The notes: generated from the letters alone by a model not told the origin. Positions 1 through 5,948 are shown, counted from the first letter of the stretch. The stretch is DNA of 9,438 nt from Phycisphaerales bacterium (GCA_003153915.1 PMBX01000175.1:49467-58904); one strand, 5' to 3'. Made by a program: numbers and translations.

Positions 1-90
1 TTCTCGCCCAAGGGCGCGCGGGCGATAGCCGGACTTGTCGTGAAGGCCCTGCCAAAGGCAGAACCGGACCTGGCGGCCTATCTGAAATGA
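1..90 (+). CDS. 3' end of a plus-strand gene, possibly an SGNH/GDSL-family esterase
   Basis: An open frame runs from the window edge to TGA at 88-90, giving the last 29 residues of a protein that begins outside the window. The visible part starts FSPKGARAIAGLVVKALP and ends AAYLK. The pattern F-S-P-K-G-A-R-A-I-A-x-L-V resembles the C-terminal helix that follows the catalytic His in SGNH/GDSL hydrolases such as rhamnogalacturonan acetylesterases (typically H-F-x-x-x-G-A-x-x-x-A-x-L-V). The His itself would lie just outside the window, so the family call is a guess from a short motif. The gene converges on the minus-strand gene ending at 100, only 9 bases away, and I see no terminator between them. 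Confidence 0.5.
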   Translation, partial: FSPKGARAIAGLVVKALPKAEPDLAAYLK

Positions 91-99
91 CCCGCGGCT

Positions 100-1185
100 T
101 TATGGGCGAGTCAATGCGTGCATCTTGTCCAGCCACGCCCTGCTGTCGCCGGCCGATTCGGTGCCCATGCGGACGAAGATGAATCGCGTGCCTGCCGGCG
201 CCGCTCGCAGTAGGCTTGCGGTCTGGTCGTCGCCAAGCCAGCCCAGGACATGCACGGGCGAGCCTGGCCCGGAGAAATGCTCAAGAATTGGAAGATAGCC
301 TCGCTTGGAGGCGACGCGATTGAAGGCGAAGAAGTTGGGGATCTTTCGGAACGAGGGGAACTGGTGCTCCGCGTTGGCGCAGCAGTGCATGCTGATGTCG
401 CCAAATGTCTCGGACAGGTCGATTAGCTCTGGCAGGCAGAACTCCTCGAAGGCGGCCACGCTCATCGAGCCGCATTCGTCATTAGACACTTGCGGGCCGT
501 GTCCAGGGGGCGTCCAGATAGGAGGGCAATGGTGCGGGCTGATGGTGGGAAACTGGCGGACCAGTTCCTGGTGAAACGTTTTTAACAGATCGCCGCACTT
601 TTGAGTCAGACGCTTGACGGAATCTTTCTCTTGCTGGTCCATCATGGCGCAGAAAAGGTCTTCCTTGTTCCAGACCAGGCAGGCGGTGTCAAAACCGCTC
701 TGGGCGTCGGGACAACTGAGCGGGACATCCTTGCCAAGTTCCTTTTGTGTCGCCCCGGCCAACTCGAAGATGCGGTAGAGCGACGGCGACTTCCAAATGT
801 CTGGCGTTTCCAGATCGTCGGCCTGGGCGGCGGTCCGCACCATCGGGATGGCGGAGGGATTGTTGTCCGGATGAGTATGCACGCGGCATCCAAAGGCCGC
901 CGCGTAGATGTGCGTGCCGGTGCTCAGGGGAGCACAGGGAACAGCATCGTCGCCGACGGCTTCCAGCATTTTTATCTGCCGCGTGTAGTTCTCGATGGTC
1001 CTGGGAAGCCACTGTTCCACGGGTTTATCCGACACCGTGAAGTCGCCCAAGCCCTCGAAAGCATCCAACTGGACGGGCAGGCAAATAAAGGCGGGACGAC
1101 TGGCCCGGTCGCCTTGGTATAACTCCGTGAGGAAAGACCTGTTACGTTCGATGAGTCCCGACAGCGTTTTGGGGGATTCTGTCAT
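100..1185 (-). CDS. URO-D-family (uroporphyrinogen decarboxylase-like) protein, probable methyltransferase
   Basis: The product is about 361 aa, the usual size of the URO-D superfamily, which includes haem-pathway decarboxylases and the MtaA/MtbA/CmuA corrinoid methyltransferases. Supporting motifs are in the C-terminal half: C-G-S-M-S-V-A-A-F-E-E-F-C-L-P (about residues 238-252), matching the 'S-x-x-x-F-x-E-F-x-x-P' helix of the family, then M-H-C-C-A-N (266-271), which matches the H-x-C metal-binding site of MtaA-type enzymes. No Cys occurs after residue 269, so the distal third zinc ligand of MtaA/MtbA is missing. The N-terminal Arg-rich substrate motif of true haem-pathway URO-D is not evident, so a haem role is unlikely. 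The ATG at 1183-1185 is chosen because it lies 2 bases after the upstream gene's stop; an upstream TTG at 1222-1224 would add 13 residues and overlap that gene. It probably forms a two-gene operon with the PHP gene. Substrate unknown. Confidence 0.75.
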   Translation of the reverse strand: MTESPKTLSGLIERNRSFLTELYQGDRASRPAFICLPVQLDAFEGLGDFTVSDKPVEQWLPRTIENYTRQIKMLEAVGDDAVPCAPLSTGTHIYAAAFGCRVHTHPDNNPSAIPMVRTAAQADDLETPDIWKSPSLYRIFELAGATQKELGKDVPLSCPDAQSGFDTACLVWNKEDLFCAMMDQQEKDSVKRLTQKCGDLLKTFHQELVRQFPTISPHHCPPIWTPPGHGPQVSNDECGSMSVAAFEEFCLPELIDLSETFGDISMHCCANAEHQFPSFRKIPNFFAFNRVASKRGYLPILEHFSGPGSPVHVLGWLGDDQTASLLRAAPAGTRFIFVRMGTESAGDSRAWLDKMHALTRP

Positions 1186-1187
1186 GG

Positions 1188-2072
1188 TTATGCACGCGTT
1201 GGCTGGCGAGGGGGGAGTCGCCAAAAATCCCCGTCGCCGAAGCCGACGCTTTCCAGCATGGCCGCGGATCGCTCAAAGTCGATGTTGTAGAGGCGGTTAT
1301 GGCAATCAGACCCGATGGACAAGGCCACGCCGCGCCCCTTCAGCCAGGCCAGGTATTCCAGGTATTGTGCTTTGAAGGAATCAGGATAATTGCCGGTCAG
1401 CAGCATGGCTTCGAGGTTGATCTCCACGACCTTTCCATGCTCCTTGACGGCAGAGGCGAACTCGTCGTGCAAGGACCGTGGGATAGCACCGAAGTCATCG
1501 AGCCAAGGTTCCGCGTTGTACTTGCCTGAGGAGTCCGCCCAACGCCCCATCCACCACCAGGGATGGGCAACAATGTTCACCAGCGGGTGCGTCGCCAGGA
1601 ACATGTTTTGTCGATGATAGTCAGCGATGACGGTTTGACGTTCCAGCGGGACATACAGGGGCCAATGCGTGCCGCCGACGACATATTCGATGCCGAATCG
1701 TTCGATGTCCATCGCGGTCAACCCGATCGCCGGTGCTGCCCCTGGCGGGCCGCCCTTGCGCAAGCCGTACACCAAGCCGTATACGGGATCCCCGCGGCCT
1801 CCCTTGGCGATTTCGTCCAGCTCCCACTGCGAGATGCAACTTACCTCAATGCCGAAGTGGAATCGCTGCGAGGGCCTGACGGACAGGAATTCCTCTCGCG
1901 AGGCGGTAATGTCGGGGAGGTTGTATGGGGTGTGCAGATGATCGGTCAGCCCGAAGTCCACTATGCCGGCCTCTGCCGCGCCGGAAACAAGGTCGGCTAC
2001 CCTCATGCAGGCCCCGTCGCATGAATTGTCCGAATGGATGTGCCAGTCCGAGGTAATCTTCATGGTTGTCAC
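1188..2072 (-). CDS. PHP-domain metallohydrolase (histidinol-phosphatase-like)
   Basis: The protein is about 294 aa and carries the ordered metal-binding motifs of the PHP superfamily: H-I-H-S-D (about residues 11-15), T-D-H (43-45), the Glu of G-I-E-V-S (76), the His of G-G-T-H-W (136), A-H-P-W-W (169-173) and the closing S-D-C-H (255-258). PHP enzymes use a cluster of up to three metal ions for phosphoester hydrolysis; known members include histidinol phosphatase and nucleoside-phosphate phosphatases. The full ligand set looks intact, so the enzyme is probably active, but the substrate cannot be read from sequence and no histidine-biosynthesis gene is nearby. The GTG at 2070-2072 is chosen because a perfect AGGAGG lies 5 nt upstream; an ATG at 2061-2063 (14 nt from it) is the alternative, and a GTG at 2106-2108 is less likely. 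Its stop is 2 bases before the URO-D-family gene, so the two are probably co-transcribed and translationally coupled. Confidence 0.85.
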   Translation of the reverse strand: MTTMKITSDWHIHSDNSCDGACMRVADLVSGAAEAGIVDFGLTDHLHTPYNLPDITASREEFLSVRPSQRFHFGIEVSCISQWELDEIAKGGRGDPVYGLVYGLRKGGPPGAAPAIGLTAMDIERFGIEYVVGGTHWPLYVPLERQTVIADYHRQNMFLATHPLVNIVAHPWWWMGRWADSSGKYNAEPWLDDFGAIPRSLHDEFASAVKEHGKVVEINLEAMLLTGNYPDSFKAQYLEYLAWLKGRGVALSIGSDCHNRLYNIDFERSAAMLESVGFGDGDFWRLPPRQPTRA

Positions 2073-2077
2073 ATTTT

Positions 2078-2083
2078 CCTCCT
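2078..2083 (-). promoter_or_regulatory. Shine-Dalgarno sequence of the PHP gene
   Basis: The minus strand reads AGGAGG here, a perfect Shine-Dalgarno core. It sits 5 nt before the GTG at 2072 and 14 nt before the ATG at 2063, and so favours the GTG as start. Confidence 0.7.
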
Positions 2084-2100
2084 GGCGTTGGGGGAATTCG

Positions 2101-2130
2101 ATAATCACCGTTGTCGAACCGTCTGGTCCA
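2101..2130 (-). promoter_or_regulatory. Possible promoter of the PHP/URO-D operon
   Basis: On the minus strand TGGACC (2130-2125) and GATTAT (2106-2101) are separated by 18 bp, a loose match to a sigma-70 promoter. Transcription would start near 2094, leaving a leader of about 20 nt that contains the AGGAGG. The boxes deviate from consensus, and I offer this only as the best candidate in the divergent region. Confidence 0.25.
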
Positions 2131-2179
2131 CGTTACCGCGTGCCGGCGGACAGGCCAAGCGAATATCCACATGCAATTC

Positions 2180-2209
2180 TTGACCTACGGCGGCAGGGGG
2201 CGGTATAAT
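2180..2209 (+). promoter_or_regulatory. Strong sigma-70-type promoter of the ilvBN operon
   Basis: A -35 box TTGACC (2180-2185) and a perfect -10 box TATAAT (2204-2209) are separated by 18 bp. Seven bases after the -10 box comes the purine A at 2217, the likely transcription start. This lies about 270 nt before ilvB, implying a long leader, and only 3 nt before the leader-peptide ATG at 2220. The -35 box is 5/6 and the -10 box 6/6 against the housekeeping consensus. Confidence 0.75.
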
Positions 2210-2216
2210 ACCCCCC
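2198..2216. repeat. Inverted repeat centred on the -10 box of the ilvBN promoter
   Basis: GGTAT (2202-2206) and ATACC (2208-2212) form a perfect inverted repeat around A2207. After one mismatched pair it is continued by GGG (2198-2200) and CCC (2214-2216). It covers the -10 box exactly and could be an operator, or could arise by chance from TATAAT flanked by G and C runs. Confidence 0.3.
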
Positions 2217-2219
2217 AAT

Positions 2220-2318
2220 ATGAATACCGTCACGCCACAGTTTGCTTCGCCACCGGCCTCCTTTGTGGGGCGGAGTTTAACCGCGCTGCCGGTTCTTCAC
2301 GTTGTCGTTGTACTCTAG
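2220..2318 (+). CDS. Val/Leu-rich leader peptide of the ilvBN attenuator
   Basis: A 32-codon frame starts at ATG 2220-2222 and stops at TAG 2316-2318. Its last eight residues are V-L-H-V-V-V-V-L, with consecutive Val codons gtt gtc gtt gta at 2301-2312 and Leu ctc just before the stop. Seven of 32 residues are Val and four are Leu. A regulatory-residue run at the end of a tiny frame, directly before a chain of hairpins and upstream of acetolactate synthase genes, is the signature of a leader peptide for transcription attenuation; the E. coli ilvB leader has comparable Val and Leu runs. The ATG lies about 3 nt from the predicted transcription start and has no Shine-Dalgarno, so initiation would be leaderless or nearly so. 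The peptide itself probably has no function after synthesis: scarcity of charged Val- or Leu-tRNA would stall the ribosome at the run. The regulatory role is inferred from architecture. Confidence 0.7.
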   Translation: MNTVTPQFASPPASFVGRSLTALPVLHVVVVL

Positions 2319-2415
2319 GCCGTAGCGCGTTTGAGCGCCGCGGCCGCCAAAGCGAGCTTCCGTTGCGGCGGGGACAAAGCAACGGGCCGGGAAACCCCAG
2401 CTAGTATCCCGCGGC
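2318..2415 (+). promoter_or_regulatory. Structured attenuator region of the ilvBN leader RNA
   Basis: Three stems can be drawn. Stem 1:2 pairs GGCCG (2318-2322) with CGGCC (2341-2345) and GCGC (2325-2328) with GCGC (2335-2338) around the loop GTTTGA; it begins on the last base of the leader stop codon. A second hairpin pairs CCGTTGC (2360-2366) with GCAACGG (2379-2385), 7 bp with a 12-nt loop. Stem 3:4 is the terminator-like hairpin at 2386-2415. Competing pairings exist: CGGCC at 2341-2345 can instead pair GGCCG at 2385-2389, and GCCGCGG at 2337-2343 is an exact 7-bp complement of CCGCGGC at 2409-2415. Both would block stem 3:4. Thus a ribosome stalled on the Val/Leu codons and covering arm 1 would free arm 2 to act as antiterminator. 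Pairings were found by eye; no folding energy was computed. Confidence 0.5.
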
Positions 2416-2430
2416 TGTTATTGCCATTTT
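2386..2430 (+). terminator. Candidate attenuator terminator upstream of ilvB
   Basis: GCC and GGGA (2386-2392) pair with TCCC (2407-2410) and GGC (2413-2415), with a 2-nt bulge (2411-2412) and a 14-nt loop. The stem is followed by a T-rich tail with interruptions, TGTTATTGCCATTTT (2416-2430). The broken T-run and bulged stem make this an imperfect intrinsic terminator. Its place between the leader peptide and ilvB supports a regulatory role. Confidence 0.4.
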
Positions 2431-2487
2431 CCCCTGCCGCAAGCCCCTGCAACCATGTAACATCTGTGTAATTTGAGGACTATACCC

Positions 2488-4212
2488 ATGGGTAAGACAA
2501 CCAAGACACCCGGAAAACACAAGGCCTCCACCGGTAAATGCACGGGCATGAGCGGGGCGGATGTTCTCCATCAAATGCTGCTGGATGAGGGCGTCGAAAT
2601 ATTGTTCGGTTTCCCCGGCGGGACCGTACTGCCGATCTTCGACGTCCTGTACCGCTCCCCCATCAAGTTCATCCTGACTCGACACGAACAAGGCGCCTGT
2701 CATATGGCCGATGGCTACGCACGCAGCACGGGAAGGGTCGGCGTTGTCATCGCGACCTCCGGTCCGGGGGCGACCAACCTAGTCACTGCCCTGGCGACAG
2801 CCAACATGGACTCCGTTCCGCTGGTGGCCCTGACCGGACAGGTCCGCAGCACGCTGATCGGAAACGACGCCTTCCAGGAGGCCGACGTCACCGGGATTAC
2901 GCGCCCCATCACCAAGCACAACTTCCTGGTCAAGCGGGTCGAGGACATCGGCAGGACGGTCAAGGAAGCCTTCTACATCGCCCGGACGGGACGTCCCGGC
3001 CCGGTTGTAGTCGATATCGCCGTTGACTCCACGGTGGCCAGGCTTCAGGGCGAACCCGACCTGACGCCCAACCTGCCGGGTTACAAACCCACCACCACGG
3101 GCAACCTCCGCCAGATCAAGTCCGCTGCGTCGGCGATCAACGCAGCGCAGCGCCCCGTGTTGTATGTCGGCGGGGGCGTGGTCATCTCCGGGGCCTCGGC
3201 GGAATTGCGAAAACTCGCCGAGAAAGGCAGCATCCCCGTGGCCACTACGCTGCTTGCGCTGGGGACGCTGGACGAGCGGTCTCCGCTGGCCCTTCAGATG
3301 CTGGGCATGCATGGATCGGCGGCTGCCAACTACGCCGTCCAGGACTGCGACTGTCTCGTTGCCGTCGGCGCCCGTTTCGACGACCGCGTGACGGGCAACC
3401 TGGCGGAGTTCGCCCCGCGAGCCAAGATCATACACATAGACATCGACCCCTCCTCAATATCCAAGAACGTCGTGGTCGATATCCCCGTCGTCGGCGACGC
3501 CAAAGATATCCTGGCAAGGATGCTGGAGCATATTAAGTCCAATGACCGCTCCGATTGGCTGGGTAAGATCGCCCAGTGGAAGAAACGCCATCCGTTCAAG
3601 TATGAAACGGACGGGAAAATCAAGCCCCAGGAAGTCGTTGCGCGCCTGGGAGCACTGACCGATCACAACGCCATCATCGCCACCGGTGTCGGGCAGCACC
3701 AGATGTGGACGGCGCAGTTCTACGGCTGGCGCAGGCCGAGGCAGATCATCACCTCCGGCGGGCTGGGAACGATGGGTTTCGGCTGTCCCGCCGCCATCGG
3801 CGCGCAGTTCGGCAACCCAGGCGCCACCGTCATCGACATCGACGGCGACGGCAGCTTCTGCATGACGATGGTGGAGGTCATCACGGCTGCCCGATACCAG
3901 CAGCCGGTTAAGTTCGTCGTGTTGGACAACGAATACCTGGGCATGGTCCGCCAGTGGCAGGAGATGTTCTATGGCCGGCGGTATTCGGCCGTTTCGCATC
4001 CCTGCCCGGAGTTCGCCAAGATCGCCGAAGGCTACGGCGCCTGCGGAATGAAGATCACGGAGCGATCCGAACTCGACGACGCGATACGGGCGATGCTCAA
4101 GCAACCCGGGCCTGTGGTCCTGCACGTGGCCGTCGAGCCGGAAGAAAACGTCTACCCGATGGTCGCCACGGGCAAGGCCCTCCACGAGATGGACCTGGGC
4201 AAGCTCGCCTAA
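2488..4212 (+). CDS. ilvB: Acetolactate synthase large (catalytic) subunit
   Basis: The 574-aa product is the thiamine-diphosphate enzyme that condenses two pyruvates to 2-acetolactate, or pyruvate with 2-oxobutyrate to 2-aceto-2-hydroxybutyrate, the first common step of branched-chain amino-acid synthesis. The three domains of the family are recognisable. The N-terminal pyrimidine-binding domain contains T-R-H-E-Q-G-A, with the catalytic Glu near residue 67. The middle FAD-binding-type domain follows, with V-G-A-R-F-D-D-R-V-T-G. The C-terminal domain has the ThDP/Mg motif, G-D-G at 453-455 and Asn at 481, followed by M-V-R-Q-W-Q-E-M-F-Y. Length is normal apart from a basic Lys/Thr-rich N-terminal tail of about 20 residues before the core. 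The ATG at 2488 is preceded by GAGGAC with 7 nt spacing; a TTG at 2473 is less likely. ilvN follows after 26 bases, and ilvC is not adjacent. A long leader with an apparent attenuator lies upstream. Confidence 0.95.
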   Translation: MGKTTKTPGKHKASTGKCTGMSGADVLHQMLLDEGVEILFGFPGGTVLPIFDVLYRSPIKFILTRHEQGACHMADGYARSTGRVGVVIATSGPGATNLVTALATANMDSVPLVALTGQVRSTLIGNDAFQEADVTGITRPITKHNFLVKRVEDIGRTVKEAFYIARTGRPGPVVVDIAVDSTVARLQGEPDLTPNLPGYKPTTTGNLRQIKSAASAINAAQRPVLYVGGGVVISGASAELRKLAEKGSIPVATTLLALGTLDERSPLALQMLGMHGSAAANYAVQDCDCLVAVGARFDDRVTGNLAEFAPRAKIIHIDIDPSSISKNVVVDIPVVGDAKDILARMLEHIKSNDRSDWLGKIAQWKKRHPFKYETDGKIKPQEVVARLGALTDHNAIIATGVGQHQMWTAQFYGWRRPRQIITSGGLGTMGFGCPAAIGAQFGNPGATVIDIDGDGSFCMTMVEVITAARYQQPVKFVVLDNEYLGMVRQWQEMFYGRRYSAVSHPCPEFAKIAEGYGACGMKITERSELDDAIRAMLKQPGPVVLHVAVEPEENVYPMVATGKALHEMDLGKLA

Positions 4213-4238
4213 GCCGGCAGAGGATTGGAGAACATAAC

Positions 4239-4745
4239 ATGAGACACGTCATCAGCGCGTTGGTTCAGAATCAGTCCGGCGTCCTGGCGCACGTGGCGGG
4301 CATGTTCGCCGCGCGCGGATTCAACATCGACTCCCTGGTGGTCGGCCGCACCGAAGACCCCAACTTGTCGCGCATGACCATCGTGGTCGTCGGCGACGAC
4401 CGGGTGCTGGAACAGGTCCGCAAGCAACTGGCCAAGCTAGTGCCCGTGGTCAAGGTGCGCGACTTCGCCGACATCGCCTACGTCGAGCGGGACCTGATGC
4501 TAATCCGCGTCACGGTCGGACCGCAACATCGCCCGGAAGTCGTGGAACTGGTCAATCTCTTTCGCGGGACGGTGGTGGACGTGGCGATGGACAGCGTCGT
4601 GGTCATGCTGGCCGGTCCCGAGGACAAGCTGGAGGCGTTTGTCGACCTGGTGCGCCCTTACGGCATTGCCGAGATGGCGCGGACGGGCGTGATTGCCATG
4701 TCTCGAGGCCAGCAGAAAAACGCCGCCGCCAAGGAAGATAGTTGA
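4239..4745 (+). CDS. ilvN: Acetolactate synthase small (regulatory) subunit
   Basis: The 168-aa protein has the N-terminal ACT domain of IlvN/IlvH (H-V-I-S-A-L-V-Q-N-Q-S-G-V-L, then G-F-N-I-D-S-L-V-V-G) and the C-terminal domain with R-D-L-M-L-I-R-V (about residues 84-91). It binds the catalytic subunit, activates it and carries the feedback site for valine. Gly14 and Asn29, the positions whose substitution in E. coli IlvH gives valine resistance, are both present, so valine inhibition is expected. Length is typical of the short bacterial form. The ATG has GGAG 8 nt upstream (4227-4230), and the gene begins 26 bases after the ilvB stop, so the two are co-transcribed. The same reading frame stays open upstream inside ilvB, but that part shows no family similarity and is not coding here. 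The last 15 residues form a polar tail. Confidence 0.93.
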   Translation: MRHVISALVQNQSGVLAHVAGMFAARGFNIDSLVVGRTEDPNLSRMTIVVVGDDRVLEQVRKQLAKLVPVVKVRDFADIAYVERDLMLIRVTVGPQHRPEVVELVNLFRGTVVDVAMDSVVVMLAGPEDKLEAFVDLVRPYGIAEMARTGVIAMSRGQQKNAAAKEDS

Positions 4746-4764
4746 CCATCTTGGCGGGCAGACC

Positions 4765-4798
4765 CCGCGCGGTGGGATAACCTTACTCCGCCGCGCGG
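4765..4798. terminator. Hairpin between convergent genes, candidate bidirectional terminator
   Basis: CCGCGCGG at 4765-4772 pairs with the identical, self-complementary CCGCGCGG at 4791-4798. The stem continues inward through TGGG (4773-4776) and TCCG (4787-4790) to about 12 pairs including two G-T, with a 10-nt loop. It fills the 37-bp gap between ilvN and the convergent URO-D-family gene and overlaps that gene's last codons. There is no T-run on either side, so it would be an atypical terminator; it may instead block 3' exonucleases. Confidence 0.45.
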
Positions 4799-5769
4799 AG
4801 GCTGTATTCGGCCAGCAGGCGTAAATAGTCACGGTATTGCCCCAGCGAGACGCCCGGGGGGGTCTGGTGGTCCACGCTGGGAATGAATCCACCGGATTTC
4901 ATCACGGGCAGCAGGCGATCGAATTCCCCCCGCATAGCCGCGACGCCTCGGTTCATCACCATCTTGTCGTAATGGCCGATCATCCGCAGGCGAGGATGCT
5001 TCCGCCGCAGCGCGTTGGCGTCCACACCAGCCTGACGCTCCAGCGGCAGCACGCCGTCGATGCCAATTTCCTCCAGCCAGGGAATCAACTCCCCGCAGTC
5101 GCCGTCGGTGTCCACCACCAGATACATCCCCATCTCCTTGGCCACCGGAACGACACGGCGATAGTAGGGGGCCAGGAATTCCTCGAACAGCCCGCGCGAC
5201 AGCATCGAGCCAAGGTTGTAGGACATGTCCTCGGCAAAGGTCATGAACGCCGGCTTGCAAATCTTCTCCAGGCCGCGCAGCAGGCGAATGTGGAAATCGG
5301 CCAGGTCATGGTTGATGCGGTGCAACAATTCGCCCTGGTCGTAGAAGGCGTAGAGATGGTTTTCGATGCCCAGCAGTCTCCGGGGAAACCAGAAAAAACC
5401 GTCCAGCGAAATCCACACCACCACTTCGCCTCGCTGTTGTCGCTCGGCCCAGGGTTCCATCTGCGCGATGGCGTTGTCCGGTGGAGGGTACAGGTGGGGG
5501 GCAATGGCGATGTAGTCGTCCATGTTCCTGACGATTCCCTGTCCGTGCCCGGCTGTTGGACATGACGGACCGATGTGGGGGAACCACTGCTGCCAGTATG
5601 GGTCCAGCCCTAGATAGCATCGACTCTCGAAGGCGTCGCCAATGTCGCCCAGCCCCTCGGCCCGCCAACGCTCGATGGTCCGATCCCACCAGCCGGCCCA
5701 TTCGATTCGCGGCAGCCGGTCAAAGGGCTTGAAATCCATCACCGCGCGAAAACGTTCCAGATGATTCAT
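4783..5769 (-). CDS. URO-D-family protein, probable corrinoid-linked methyltransferase
   Basis: The 328-aa product has URO-D superfamily features: an N-terminal E-R-F-R-A-V-M-D-F-K-P-F-D-R-L-P segment (residues 5-20), the helix S-R-G-L-F-E-E-F-L-A-P-Y-Y (191-203), and a C-terminal G-G-F-I-P-S-V-D-H-Q-T-P-P (293-305). Where MtaA-like enzymes have an H-x-C site, this protein has V-V-D-T-D-G-D-C (218-225), then L-P-L-E-R-Q-A-G-V-D and I-G-H-Y-D-K. It therefore belongs to a different subgroup from the other URO-D-type protein in the window and may bind metal or substrate with other ligands. Many such paralogues occur in anaerobes and PVC bacteria next to corrinoid proteins and act, or are presumed to act, on methylated substrates. 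Divergent adjacency to a corrinoid activator gene supports that role here. The ATG at 5767-5769 is preferred; a GTG at 5779-5781 would add four residues. No strong Shine-Dalgarno is seen (AAAGAG close upstream). Substrate unknown. Confidence 0.78.
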   Translation of the reverse strand: MNHLERFRAVMDFKPFDRLPRIEWAGWWDRTIERWRAEGLGDIGDAFESRCYLGLDPYWQQWFPHIGPSCPTAGHGQGIVRNMDDYIAIAPHLYPPPDNAIAQMEPWAERQQRGEVVVWISLDGFFWFPRRLLGIENHLYAFYDQGELLHRINHDLADFHIRLLRGLEKICKPAFMTFAEDMSYNLGSMLSRGLFEEFLAPYYRRVVPVAKEMGMYLVVDTDGDCGELIPWLEEIGIDGVLPLERQAGVDANALRRKHPRLRMIGHYDKMVMNRGVAAMRGEFDRLLPVMKSGGFIPSVDHQTPPGVSLGQYRDYLRLLAEYSLRAAE

Positions 5770-5948
5770 GGACTCTTTCACAGCCGGTTCCTCGCCTGCC
5801 TGAGGCGACCTCTTACGCTATCTCCGTCGTATTGGCAAGGTATCGTGTGCGCGCCTTTACCGCGCCGGACCGACCAACGAGGGTAGCCGCTGCCTGTGGT
5901 GGCAGGCTTGTTGATCTGCTAGGATGCCACGGGTTGATGGAGCCGGTT

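Noticed and set aside
601..1122. Plus-strand open frame of 173 codons inside the first URO-D-family gene.
   Set aside because: It is antisense to a gene with recognisable motifs, and its translation resembles no family.
2366..2416. Resemblance of GACAAAGCAACGGGCC to the GACGCAAAGC...GGGUC part of the c-di-GMP-I riboswitch.
   Set aside because: The CACAGGGCAAACC half and the GAAA-capped stem are missing, the invariant CG after GA is absent, and the Val/Leu peptide gives a better explanation of this leader.
2779..4185. Long open frames on the minus strand across ilvB (2779-3435 and 3454-4185).
   Set aside because: They lie antisense to a clear acetolactate synthase gene, have low-complexity Arg/Gly/His/Asp-rich translations and no recognisable domain; they are by-products of high GC content.
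3954..4238. Upstream in-frame extension of ilvN into ilvB.
   Set aside because: The small subunit family begins at M-R-H-V-I-S, and the ATG at 4239 has a good Shine-Dalgarno; the extension is an out-of-frame reading of ilvB.
4837..5565. A 242-codon open frame on the plus strand.
   Set aside because: It is antisense to the URO-D-family gene, which has clear family motifs; the plus-strand translation shows none.
5770..5948. Divergent promoters, and a short inverted repeat GCCTG...CAGGC (5892-5907), between the second URO-D gene and the activator gene.
   Set aside because: No pair of boxes fits consensus at acceptable spacing on either strand (best on minus: TTGCCA, 17 bp, TAAGAG), and the 5-bp repeat is too weak to call an operator.
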